A DNA stretch of 64,000 nt from assembly GCF_009068765.1 (NCBI RefSeq), contig NZ_CP035534.1:62001-126000 (forward strand), read 5' to 3'. The DNA comes from Sulfurimonas hydrogeniphila (GTDB lineage Bacteria; Campylobacterota; Campylobacteria; Campylobacterales; Sulfurimonadaceae). This document shows, one piece after another, positions 36,026-43,211 of the stretch. Below the pieces are notes generated by a model that saw nothing but the letters and a program-made list of their open reading frames with translations, made no database searches and was not told the DNA's origin. The position numbers and the translations under genes are program-made. Numbering within the stretch: the stretch's first letter is position 1; each line of letters starts with the position of its first letter.

Positions 36026-37777
36026 ATGGAAGCATTATTCAGGTTTACGCATGAAATAGGAGAAATCCAATTCCCAATATTGATGTTTCTATTTAAGGCA
36101 ATAACTATTCTTTTTATTGTAACTTCTATAGTTTTATTTATTTATGACAGGTATATTCAACGGGAAAACCAGCTGCTGATTAACTATCCGTTAATCGGTC
36201 GTTTGCGGTATCTGTTTTATGCACTGCGTGACCCGATGCGTCAATATTTTGGTGATGAAAAGTTTTATGAATCGTTTGACAAGGTCAAATGGGTATATGA
36301 CTCGGCTGAACGAAAATCCGCCTATGCCTCTTTTTCTCCCGGACAACCGCAAAAAACTGCAAGACTTGGCATTAAAAATGCCAACTGTGTGCTTAATACA
36401 GAAGATGTGAGCGATGATTTTTCTGCAACTTTTGGAGAAGATTCTCCCAAGCCTTTTACAACAAGATCTGTTCTCGGGCGGAGTGCCATGAGTGACGGGG
36501 CCATCTCTCCTGAGGGAACACGTGCTTTTACAAAAGGGGCTTATCTTGGAAAATTTCCTATCAATACAGGAGAAGGAAGTCTGACTTCAAACTTTTTTTA
36601 TACCCATAAATATACAAGAGAGTGTCAATTTTTTCAAATCCAAGAGGGAACTTTCTTTGCAAAAAATATGTATAGAATTGTAAAATTTTTGATCAACCCG
36701 GCCACTGCACAAAAGGTATACAAACATATGGTTGTGACAACTCCTGCTCCTGACAGTTATCTTTTTGATAAAACGGAATTGGTCTTTTACCGGGTTAACT
36801 GGGATGCGCCAATGAGCACTTTTCCTTCACAGGTGCCTGATGATATGCCTGATATTATTTTTCAGATGGGAAGCGGACTCTACGGTGTGCGGGACAAAGA
36901 AGGAAATTTCTGCGAGGAACGCTACCAAAAGACAATGCGTTTTTGTAAAATGACAGAGATTAAAATGGCACAGGGAGCAAAGCAGACCGGAGGGAAACTG
37001 CTTGCATCCAAGGTAAGCGAAGAGATCGCCTATTATCGCGGGGTAGAAGCACACAAAAATCTTTTCAGTCCAAATCAGTTTCCTTTTGCACACAGCATAG
37101 AAGAGCTTTTTGATTTTACGGGCAGGCTCAAAGCCTTGTCTGAAAAACCGGTAGGCATCAAGCTTGTGATTTCATCCCAGGAGAATTTTACAGAGTATGC
37201 AAATCTTATCCAACAGCGCCTTGCTGCCGGTTCAAATGCCTATCCTGATTTTATTACCATAGACGGCGGAGACGGAGGAAGCGGTGCTGCACCACTGGAG
37301 ATGATGATGAGTGTCGGCATGAATATTGCAAAGGCACTTTATATAGCAGATAGCGAGTTAAGAAGAGTAGGCGCACGACAAAAAGTCAAACTCATTGCAA
37401 GCGAAAAAGTACTGACACCTGATGATGCTGTTGTCCTGTTCGGTTTGGGCGCGGACTATGTAGCCATAGCAAGAGCTTTTATGATGAGTGCCGGATGTAT
37501 CCGAGCACGGGAGTGTTCAGGGGCACACGGTCGTGCCTGTCCTGTCGGTCTGGCAACACAGGACAAGAAAAAAAGAGCCTCCTTCTTGATAGAGAAAAAA
37601 GCAAGAAACATTGCATCATATCATGAACAGTTGCTTTTTGGAATACGAAACCTGCTCGCTGTGATGGGCTTACACCATATAAAACAACTTGAAAAAGAGA
37701 ATCTTATTTTCAGAGACAACAGTGGAAAAACATACATGGATGTTGAACGTTATTTTGAAGAAATGCTGATAAACTAA
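36026..37777 (+). CDS. Membrane-anchored FMN-binding glutamate-synthase-like protein
   Basis: This 583-residue protein matches the FMN/Fe-S domain of glutamate synthase, as stand-alone family members do. Visible are KMAQGAKQTGGKL (about residue 310), the FMN-site IDGGDGGSGAAPLEMM (about residue 412) and the cluster cysteines in CIRARECSGAHGRACPVGLATQ (three Cys, about residues 490-510). One N-terminal membrane segment (about residues 17-40) anchors it, with no glutaminase domain. Whether it makes glutamate is doubtful; it may be a redox enzyme using DoxX or quinone. It is co-transcribed with DoxX from a copper-type promoter. Confidence 0.82.
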   Translation: MEALFRFTHEIGEIQFPILMFLFKAITILFIVTSIVLFIYDRYIQRENQLLINYPLIGRLRYLFYALRDPMRQYFGDEKFYESFDKVKWVYDSAERKSAYASFSPGQPQKTARLGIKNANCVLNTEDVSDDFSATFGEDSPKPFTTRSVLGRSAMSDGAISPEGTRAFTKGAYLGKFPINTGEGSLTSNFFYTHKYTRECQFFQIQEGTFFAKNMYRIVKFLINPATAQKVYKHMVVTTPAPDSYLFDKTELVFYRVNWDAPMSTFPSQVPDDMPDIIFQMGSGLYGVRDKEGNFCEERYQKTMRFCKMTEIKMAQGAKQTGGKLLASKVSEEIAYYRGVEAHKNLFSPNQFPFAHSIEELFDFTGRLKALSEKPVGIKLVISSQENFTEYANLIQQRLAAGSNAYPDFITIDGGDGGSGAAPLEMMMSVGMNIAKALYIADSELRRVGARQKVKLIASEKVLTPDDAVVLFGLGADYVAIARAFMMSAGCIRARECSGAHGRACPVGLATQDKKKRASFLIEKKARNIASYHEQLLFGIRNLLAVMGLHHIKQLEKENLIFRDNSGKTYMDVERYFEEMLIN

Positions 37778-37783
37778 AAAGGT

Positions 37784-37817
37784 GTTACACAATTATTACA
37801 CACTTTTTGAGTATAAT
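37784..37817 (+). promoter_or_regulatory. Copper-regulon promoter, site C
   Basis: GTTACACA (37784-37791) and ATTACACA (37795-37802) are 11 bp apart and are followed after 9 nt by TATAAT (37812-37817). It drives the operon from 37849 to 41359. Confidence 0.77.
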
Positions 37818-37848
37818 AGTTGTAATAATTAAAAAGAAGGAGGCTATG

Positions 37849-38037
37849 ATGTGTATTCCTCACAGTACCGCAGGTACAGTTACACAAACTTTTGTGAAAG
37901 AGAAAAAGCCTAAAAAACATATACAAAAACCTTCAAAAGAGATGCTTGAAAAAGGGGATCCTGATTTTGTGGATGAACGGACATCCTCTTATAAACCAAA
38001 AAAGAAAGGTTCTTTTTTTGATGACCTTTTCTCGTAG
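37849..38037 (+). CDS. Small lysine-rich protein, unknown function
   Basis: I do not recognise this 62-residue protein, which begins MCIPHSTAGTVTQTF and is rich in lysine and proline, ending KKKGSFFDDLFS. It has no membrane segment. The strong AGGAGG at 37838-37843 is 5 nt before the ATG at 37849 and only 2 nt before the ATG at 37846, so the former is preferred. It is the first gene of the site C operon, and its end overlaps the next gene by 17 bp. A single cysteine and histidine near the start could bind metal, but this is conjecture. Confidence 0.6.
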   Translation: MCIPHSTAGTVTQTFVKEKKPKKHIQKPSKEMLEKGDPDFVDERTSSYKPKKKGSFFDDLFS

Positions 38038-38509
38038 AAAATTTTTACAGGCAAGTTTTCTTTCTGGTGCCGTTTTTTTAATGGACGGATGCACCCTTTT
38101 TGGCGTGACAACACCCTTGCAAACCTTCACCCTTTTACACAAAGACCTGTTCCCTCAGGCACAGCATTTAGGGATACAAACTGCTCCGTACATGCAAAAA
38201 ATATTTCATCACAGCCGTATAAGCGATGCGGATAAAACTTTCTTAAAAAACGGTGTGAAATGGCTGAATGAAGAAGCCATTCAAAGCTATAGACAAGAGT
38301 ATACAAAGCTTTCGCCAATGCAAAGGCAAAGTATTCTTGAAAATATAACACAAACAGAGTGGGGAGAGAGTTTTGTTTATGATGTGATGAACTATATGTT
38401 TGAAGCAATGCTCGGTGACCCTGTATATGGCGGAAACAACAAAGAAGCCGGTTGGCAATGGCTCAATTTCAAAGGCGGACAACCCAGACCGCAAAAGGCT
38501 TACATGTAA
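38021..38509 (+). CDS. Gluconate 2-dehydrogenase subunit 3-like protein
   Basis: This is a protein of about 162 residues with a twin-arginine signal (FSRRKFLQASFLSGAVFLMDGC) that ends in a lipobox-like cysteine. The mature part resembles the small subunit of membrane-bound gluconate and sorbitol dehydrogenases, which pairs with a GMC flavoprotein. That flavoprotein follows 13 bp downstream, and it may be exported through the Tat signal of this subunit. The ATG at 38021 is chosen because the Tat motif starts just after it. Its last codons, stop included, form a TTACATGTAA palindrome. Confidence 0.78.
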   Translation: MTFSRRKFLQASFLSGAVFLMDGCTLFGVTTPLQTFTLLHKDLFPQAQHLGIQTAPYMQKIFHHSRISDADKTFLKNGVKWLNEEAIQSYRQEYTKLSPMQRQSILENITQTEWGESFVYDVMNYMFEAMLGDPVYGGNNKEAGWQWLNFKGGQPRPQKAYM

Positions 38510-38522
38510 TGGCAAAGATATA

Positions 38523-40187
38523 ATGGTTGATGTATGTATAATCGGCAGCGGAGCAGGCGGTTCTCCCGTAGCGTATGAGCTGGCAAATGCCGGGTTCAGT
38601 GTTGTTGTTTTGGAAAAAGGGCAAAACTATACAGAGCGTGATTTTAACAAAGATGAAATAGCCGTCACACGACGTGATATGTTTACCCCGCCGCTGAGTG
38701 AACAAAAACATATTATAAATGAGTATAACGCAGACGGTAGTTTTACCCGTTATGACGGGGAAGCATCGGGCTGGAATTTTTGGAACGGCTCTATGGTGGG
38801 CGGTTCCTCAAACCTGATGAGCGGATATTTTCACAGACTCAAGCCAAATGATTTTAAACTCAAGAGCGTATACGGCGAGATCAAAGGGGCAAATATTGTT
38901 GACTGGGCGATCAGCTATGAGGACTTGGAACCGTATTATGACAAGGTTGAAAAAGTTGTGGGTGTGAGCGGGAAAATTGTCAAACACAAATATCTTGAAC
39001 CGCGCTCAAGTACAGATCTGCCTTACCCTGAGTTGCAGACAAACGGTGTAACAAAATGGTTTGATCTTGCATGTAAAGAGCTTCATTATACCCCGATACC
39101 CACACCGCGTGCCATCTTGTCCCAAAATGCACTTGGACGCAATGCCTGTTACTATTCCAATTTTTGCGGCAGTTACGGCTGTGCAAGCGGAGCAAAGGGA
39201 AGCGGTCGTGCCGCTTTGTTGCAAAAATGCAAGGCAAAAATCATTACAGATGCTTTTGTGTACAAACTTCAAAGCAATGATAAAAAAGTGACACGGGCGT
39301 ACTACTACACAAAACGCGGTATCAGACACTCTGTGCAGGCAAAAATTTTTGTTGTGGCCGCACAGGCGATTGAGACCTCAAGACTCTTGCTTAATTCTAA
39401 AAATGAGCATTTTCCAAATGGTTTGGCAAACTCCAGCGGCGAAGTCGGGAAAAATCTTATTTTTTCTGCAGGCGGCAGCGGAAGCGGACGCTTTGTCTTT
39501 GAAAAACTGACACCGCAGCAGCAAAAAGAGCTGATGGAAGTCGGTGTTTTTTTCAACCGTTCTTTACAAGACTGGTATGATTTTGAAATGAATGCAAAGA
39601 TGCAAAAAGGCGGAACGATTGACTTTTTGTTTGAGCATCAAAATATTATTTCCCGTGTGATGCGTGAAGTTTATGATGAAAACGGAAATCTCTTGTGGGG
39701 TGATGCCCTTGCCAAGAAAATTAAAAAACGCATAACACGCTCAAGAGTACTGACCTTTGAAGTCTTTAACGACTGGCTGCCCACTGATAAATGCTTTGTG
39801 AGTGTGGATGATACAGTCAGAGACAAATACGGTGTACCAGTCGGGGTTATAAATCTCTACGGACATCCGCATGACCTGGAAGTAGGAGAATATTTGGCAC
39901 AAAAAGCAGTGAAAGTGTTGCAACAGCTTGGGTGTGAAGAGATCGACTATTCCATCTCTTCTGCACCGCCGCCTAACCTTGTTGCGGGCGGATGCAGATT
40001 TGGCGAAGATGTCAAAACATCGGTACTGGATAAAAACTGCAAAGCCCATGATTTGGAAAATCTCTATGTCGCGGATGCCTCTTTTATGCCGACAGGCGGG
40101 AGTGTTCCCTACACATGGACGATTTACGCAAACGCATTTCGTGTGGCGGATGTTATCAAAGAACAATTAAAGAAGGAAAAGTCATGA
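38523..40187 (+). CDS. GMC-family FAD oxidoreductase
   Basis: This is a flavoprotein dehydrogenase of about 554 residues. The FAD-binding fold opens with IGSGAGGSPVAYELANAGF, and LEKGQNYTERDF is the second part. GGSSNLMSGYFHRLKPNDF is the GMC signature region, and the C-terminal part has NLYVADASFMPTGGSVPYTW. With the preceding subunit it would form a two-subunit dehydrogenase; a cytochrome c subunit is not present nearby. The substrate is unknown; sugar acids or alcohols are possible. The ATG at 38523 starts directly at the FAD fold. Its TGA overlaps the start of the msr gene. Confidence 0.83.
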   Translation: MVDVCIIGSGAGGSPVAYELANAGFSVVVLEKGQNYTERDFNKDEIAVTRRDMFTPPLSEQKHIINEYNADGSFTRYDGEASGWNFWNGSMVGGSSNLMSGYFHRLKPNDFKLKSVYGEIKGANIVDWAISYEDLEPYYDKVEKVVGVSGKIVKHKYLEPRSSTDLPYPELQTNGVTKWFDLACKELHYTPIPTPRAILSQNALGRNACYYSNFCGSYGCASGAKGSGRAALLQKCKAKIITDAFVYKLQSNDKKVTRAYYYTKRGIRHSVQAKIFVVAAQAIETSRLLLNSKNEHFPNGLANSSGEVGKNLIFSAGGSGSGRFVFEKLTPQQQKELMEVGVFFNRSLQDWYDFEMNAKMQKGGTIDFLFEHQNIISRVMREVYDENGNLLWGDALAKKIKKRITRSRVLTFEVFNDWLPTDKCFVSVDDTVRDKYGVPVGVINLYGHPHDLEVGEYLAQKAVKVLQQLGCEEIDYSISSAPPPNLVAGGCRFGEDVKTSVLDKNCKAHDLENLYVADASFMPTGGSVPYTWTIYANAFRVADVIKEQLKKEKS

Positions 40188-41359
40188 TAGTCTCAATAGT
40201 ATTTGCAGCAGGATGTTTTTGGGGTGTTGAGAAACATTTTGAACATATGCAGGGGGTTATCAGTGCCGAATCCGGTTATGCAGGCGGAAATTATCCTAAT
40301 CCGACCTATGAGAAGGTACTGAAAAACCGTTACACAAAAAACGGCAAAAAAATCATCAACTACACCGAATCGGTCAAAGTCGTTTATGACAATTCTAAAA
40401 CAGATGCAAAAACACTGATAAAATCTTTTTGGGAACTGCATGACCCGACACAGGCAAACGGGCAGGGCAATGACATCGGAAACAATTACAGAAGCGCTAT
40501 CTTTTATACAACGCCAAGACAGGAAAAAATTGCGCATCTAACAGAACAAGCCTATCAAAAATTACTTACGAAAAAGGGATACGGCAAAATAACAACACAG
40601 ATAAAACCGCTCAAACATTTTTATACGGCAGAGACCTACCATCAGGATTATCTGCAAAAACATCCTCATGGGTATTGTCCCAACCATGCTACCGGTGTCA
40701 AGTTTCAAAAAGAACAAGCAAAACATGATTTTGTAACACCTTTGGGCGGCAAAGAGATTTTGGTCATTAAAAGTCCTAATTTTTGCCCCTACTGTGAAAA
40801 ATTTGATGCAGAGGTGGCAAAAAATTACAAAGGTAGAGTGCCGATGCGGACAGTTTTGGCAAGTGATTTGAAAGGCTTTGCAATACAAACAAAACTTTAT
40901 GCAACGCCTACTGTACTTTTTATAGAAGATGGAAAAGAAATAGCCGGTCATGTCGGTTTTATGAATGAAAAAGAATTTTATAAAGCCCTGGGTGATTTTA
41001 AACTGGGTAAAAATTCCGAGAGTTACAAGGTAGCGTTTAATCAGGGCACGGATAACCGCTTTTGCAAACAGTATGATATATTTAAACATACGTCTGAGGG
41101 TGTATTTGTAGACAAACTCAGCGGTGAAGTGCTGTTTGACACACGTGACAGGTTTAATTCAGGAACCGGATGGCTCAGTTTTTACAAGGCGGTTGACGGT
41201 GCGACAATACAAAAAGAAGATGACAGTTTTGGTATGAAACGCATTGAAATTATTGCGAAAAAAAGCGGTATTCATTTAGGGCATGTTTTTCCTTTGCCTG
41301 ACGGACGCAAACGGTTTTGTATCAATGCAAGTGTCCTTGAATTTATACCAAGAAAGTAG
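40184..41359 (+). CDS. MsrA-thioredoxin-MsrB fusion, methionine sulfoxide reductase
   Basis: This fusion of about 391 residues repairs oxidised methionine. The MsrA domain comes first (FAAGCFWGVEKHFE, catalytic Cys11), then a thioredoxin-like domain with SPNFCPYCEKFD (about residue 205), and then MsrB with the catalytic cysteine in KRFCINASVL and GTGWLSF. The zinc-binding CxxC pairs typical of many MsrB proteins are absent. The order differs from PilB of Neisseria, where thioredoxin comes first. No signal peptide is seen. It is the last clear gene of the site C operon (ATGA overlap with the GMC gene). Confidence 0.86.
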   Translation: MIVSIVFAAGCFWGVEKHFEHMQGVISAESGYAGGNYPNPTYEKVLKNRYTKNGKKIINYTESVKVVYDNSKTDAKTLIKSFWELHDPTQANGQGNDIGNNYRSAIFYTTPRQEKIAHLTEQAYQKLLTKKGYGKITTQIKPLKHFYTAETYHQDYLQKHPHGYCPNHATGVKFQKEQAKHDFVTPLGGKEILVIKSPNFCPYCEKFDAEVAKNYKGRVPMRTVLASDLKGFAIQTKLYATPTVLFIEDGKEIAGHVGFMNEKEFYKALGDFKLGKNSESYKVAFNQGTDNRFCKQYDIFKHTSEGVFVDKLSGEVLFDTRDRFNSGTGWLSFYKAVDGATIQKEDDSFGMKRIEIIAKKSGIHLGHVFPLPDGRKRFCINASVLEFIPRK

Positions 41360-41395
41360 TTTGGCAGATTTTTAAGAAATATTGGCGTATAATCG

Positions 41396-41416
41396 TTACA
41401 TGTAGATTACATGTAA
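41396..41416. repeat. Double TTACATGTAR palindrome before the beta-CASP nuclease gene
   Basis: TTACATGTAG (41396-41405) and TTACATGTAA (41407-41416) stand 11 bp apart, directly upstream of the start at 41427. The 10-bp palindrome occurs eight times in the window, mostly inside genes. Confidence 0.6.
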
Positions 41417-41426
41417 AGGATTTGTG

Positions 41427-42827
41427 ATGGCAACAGTGAGATCGTACGGTGCAACAAAAGAGGTGACAGGTTCGTGTCATGTCCTCAAAATTGATGGCGT
41501 GAAAATCATGATAGACTGCGGGATGTTTCAGGGCGAAGATGAAGAGAAAAACGAAGAGGCCTTTTACTTTGAACCCTCGAGTATAGATTATCTTTTGGTG
41601 ACACATGCCCATCTTGATCATATCGGACGGATTCCCAAACTGGTCAAAGAGGGTTTTAAGGGAAAAATCTATGCTACTGCCGCCACAATGGATTTGGCAG
41701 AGATTATTTTGATGGACAGTGCGAAAATAATGAGTGAAGATTTTCAAACAAAGTACAGAAAAGCACTGCGCAAAGGAAGAGAAAAAAAACTTTCAAAACC
41801 ACTCTACCAGCCTTTGGATGTGGAAAAAACATTTCAAAGTATAGAGTGGGTCAATCCTGAATATGACAAATATTATGATTTATGCGAAGGTGTGAGTTTT
41901 GTCTACCGTAATGCAGGGCATATCTTAGGTTCCGCTTTTATCGAACTCTCTTATATGGACAAGAGTGATTCGCATACTATTGTATTTTCAGGTGACATCG
42001 GAAATGATAACGGCCTTGTCATGCCAAATTTAAACAAATGTGACAAAACACAAAGTCTGTATGTTGAAACAACCTATGGAGACAGAGACCATCGATCTAT
42101 TAAGGCAACTATTAAAGAATTTAAAAGGGTCATTGTAAAAACTTTGAACAATCAAGGGAATGTACTCATTCCTTCTTTTGCGATTGAACGTACTCAGGAG
42201 CTGCTGTGTATTTTAAGAGAGATGCATGAGAGCGGAGAGTTGCCAAAATGCAAAGTGTTTTTGGATTCTCCCATGGCAACGCGGGCAACGGCTGTATATC
42301 GCCAGTATGTCAAGGATTTGACGAAAAAATGCCAGGCAAATATGCAAGAAGACGGAACCGTTTTTAATTTTGATTCGCTTGTCTATACAGAAACACCTGA
42401 AGCTTCAAAAAGCATAAATGATACAAAAAGCCGTGCTATCATCATTGCTGGAGCAGGAATGTGCAACGGCGGACGCATTACACACCATTTTAAACACAGA
42501 ATCTGGGATAAACGCAATGCCGTGATTTTTGTAGGATTTCAGGCTGAGGGAACCTTGGGACGTGAAATCGTCGAGGGAGCAAAATGGATCAATGTTTTGG
42601 GAGAAGATATTGTTGTCAAGGCATCTATTCATACAATTAACGGTTTTTCTGCCCATGCGGACAGAGACGGAATATTGGAGTGGATCTCGAGTATGCAAGA
42701 TTTGAAAAAAGTCTTCTTGGTACATGGAGAACTCAAGAGTCAAAAAGCTTTTAAGAAAATGCTAAATAAAAAACTGCATTTGGATGCGCATATCGTTTCT
42801 TTTAAAGAGAAAATAGTTCTCGACTAA
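41427..42827 (+). CDS. Metallo-beta-lactamase/beta-CASP ribonuclease
   Basis: This nuclease of about 466 residues belongs to the beta-CASP group of RNA-processing enzymes related to CPSF73. The zinc site reads THAHLDHIGRIP (about residue 58), with SGDIGNDNG following. The beta-CASP part has VLIPSFAIERTQELL, and the C-terminal motifs HTINGFSAHADRDG and FLVHGE are present. It probably processes or degrades RNA. The ATG at 41427 is preferred over the GTG at 41424 because AAAGGA lies 6 nt before it. It is convergent with the KCG lipoprotein gene. Confidence 0.85.
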   Translation: MATVRSYGATKEVTGSCHVLKIDGVKIMIDCGMFQGEDEEKNEEAFYFEPSSIDYLLVTHAHLDHIGRIPKLVKEGFKGKIYATAATMDLAEIILMDSAKIMSEDFQTKYRKALRKGREKKLSKPLYQPLDVEKTFQSIEWVNPEYDKYYDLCEGVSFVYRNAGHILGSAFIELSYMDKSDSHTIVFSGDIGNDNGLVMPNLNKCDKTQSLYVETTYGDRDHRSIKATIKEFKRVIVKTLNNQGNVLIPSFAIERTQELLCILREMHESGELPKCKVFLDSPMATRATAVYRQYVKDLTKKCQANMQEDGTVFNFDSLVYTETPEASKSINDTKSRAIIIAGAGMCNGGRITHHFKHRIWDKRNAVIFVGFQAEGTLGREIVEGAKWINVLGEDIVVKASIHTINGFSAHADRDGILEWISSMQDLKKVFLVHGELKSQKAFKKMLNKKLHLDAHIVSFKEKIVLD

Positions 42828-42836
42828 GAACTATTT
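42811..42836. terminator. Bidirectional hairpin covering both stop codons
   Basis: AAATAGTTCT (42811-42820) pairs with AGAACTATTT (42827-42836) around a 6-nt loop. The stop codons of both convergent genes lie inside or at the foot of the hairpin, so one structure can end both transcripts. Confidence 0.6.
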
Positions 42837-43199
42837 CATGGAACCGCCGCATTTCCCTGCACCGCATTTCATTGTGGGTGCCGGCATGGCTGCACCGCAC
42901 TTGCCTTCCCCGCATTTGAGTGTCATAATGTGTGTTTTGGGATCTCTTACACAATCATACATTTTTTTTGTACTTTTTGCATTTTTTACACAGTTTTGAC
43001 GCGGATCATCCTGTCTCATCTGTGCTAAAATATTTTTCTTTTTTTTGACAAGTGCTGCACTGCCGTCAAACATATTTGCGCCGCATTTTCCGGAGCCGCA
43101 TTTCATCCCCGGCGCCGAAGATTTGGCAACTTTTTTCTCATCGCTGCAGGCACTTATGAAGAGTACAAAAGTGCTGAGCGTCAGTAAAACAATTTTCAT
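42831..43199 (-). CDS. KCGxGKCG cysteine-rich lipoprotein
   Basis: This 122-residue lipoprotein has the lipobox ISAC (Cys18) and three double motifs in the mature part: MKCGSGKCG near the start, then LKCGEGKCG and MKCGAGKCG near the end, separated by a basic helical segment with two further cysteines. One motif, EGKCG, is the exact form modified in HvfA-type peptides. It follows the Cu(I) ATPase gene by 12 bp on the same strand. A role in holding copper at a membrane surface is the best inference. Whether it is chemically modified cannot be told from sequence. Confidence 0.78.
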   Translation of the reverse strand: MKIVLLTLSTFVLFISACSDEKKVAKSSAPGMKCGSGKCGANMFDGSAALVKKKKNILAQMRQDDPRQNCVKNAKSTKKMYDCVRDPKTHIMTLKCGEGKCGAAMPAPTMKCGAGKCGGSMK

Positions 43200-43211
43200 T
43201 ATACCTCCTGA

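Noticed and set aside
35135-37777. A complete HvfABC-type bufferin operon
   Set aside because: Only the peptide-like gene and a DoxX gene are present. I find no DUF692 or DUF2063 protein in the window, so the label would overstate the evidence.
41396-41417. The two 11-bp-spaced TTACATGTAR copies resemble the CACA-type operator
   Set aside because: The half-sites end in CATG rather than CACA, and the position 9 nt downstream overlaps the start codon rather than a -10 box. I keep it as the separate palindrome class.
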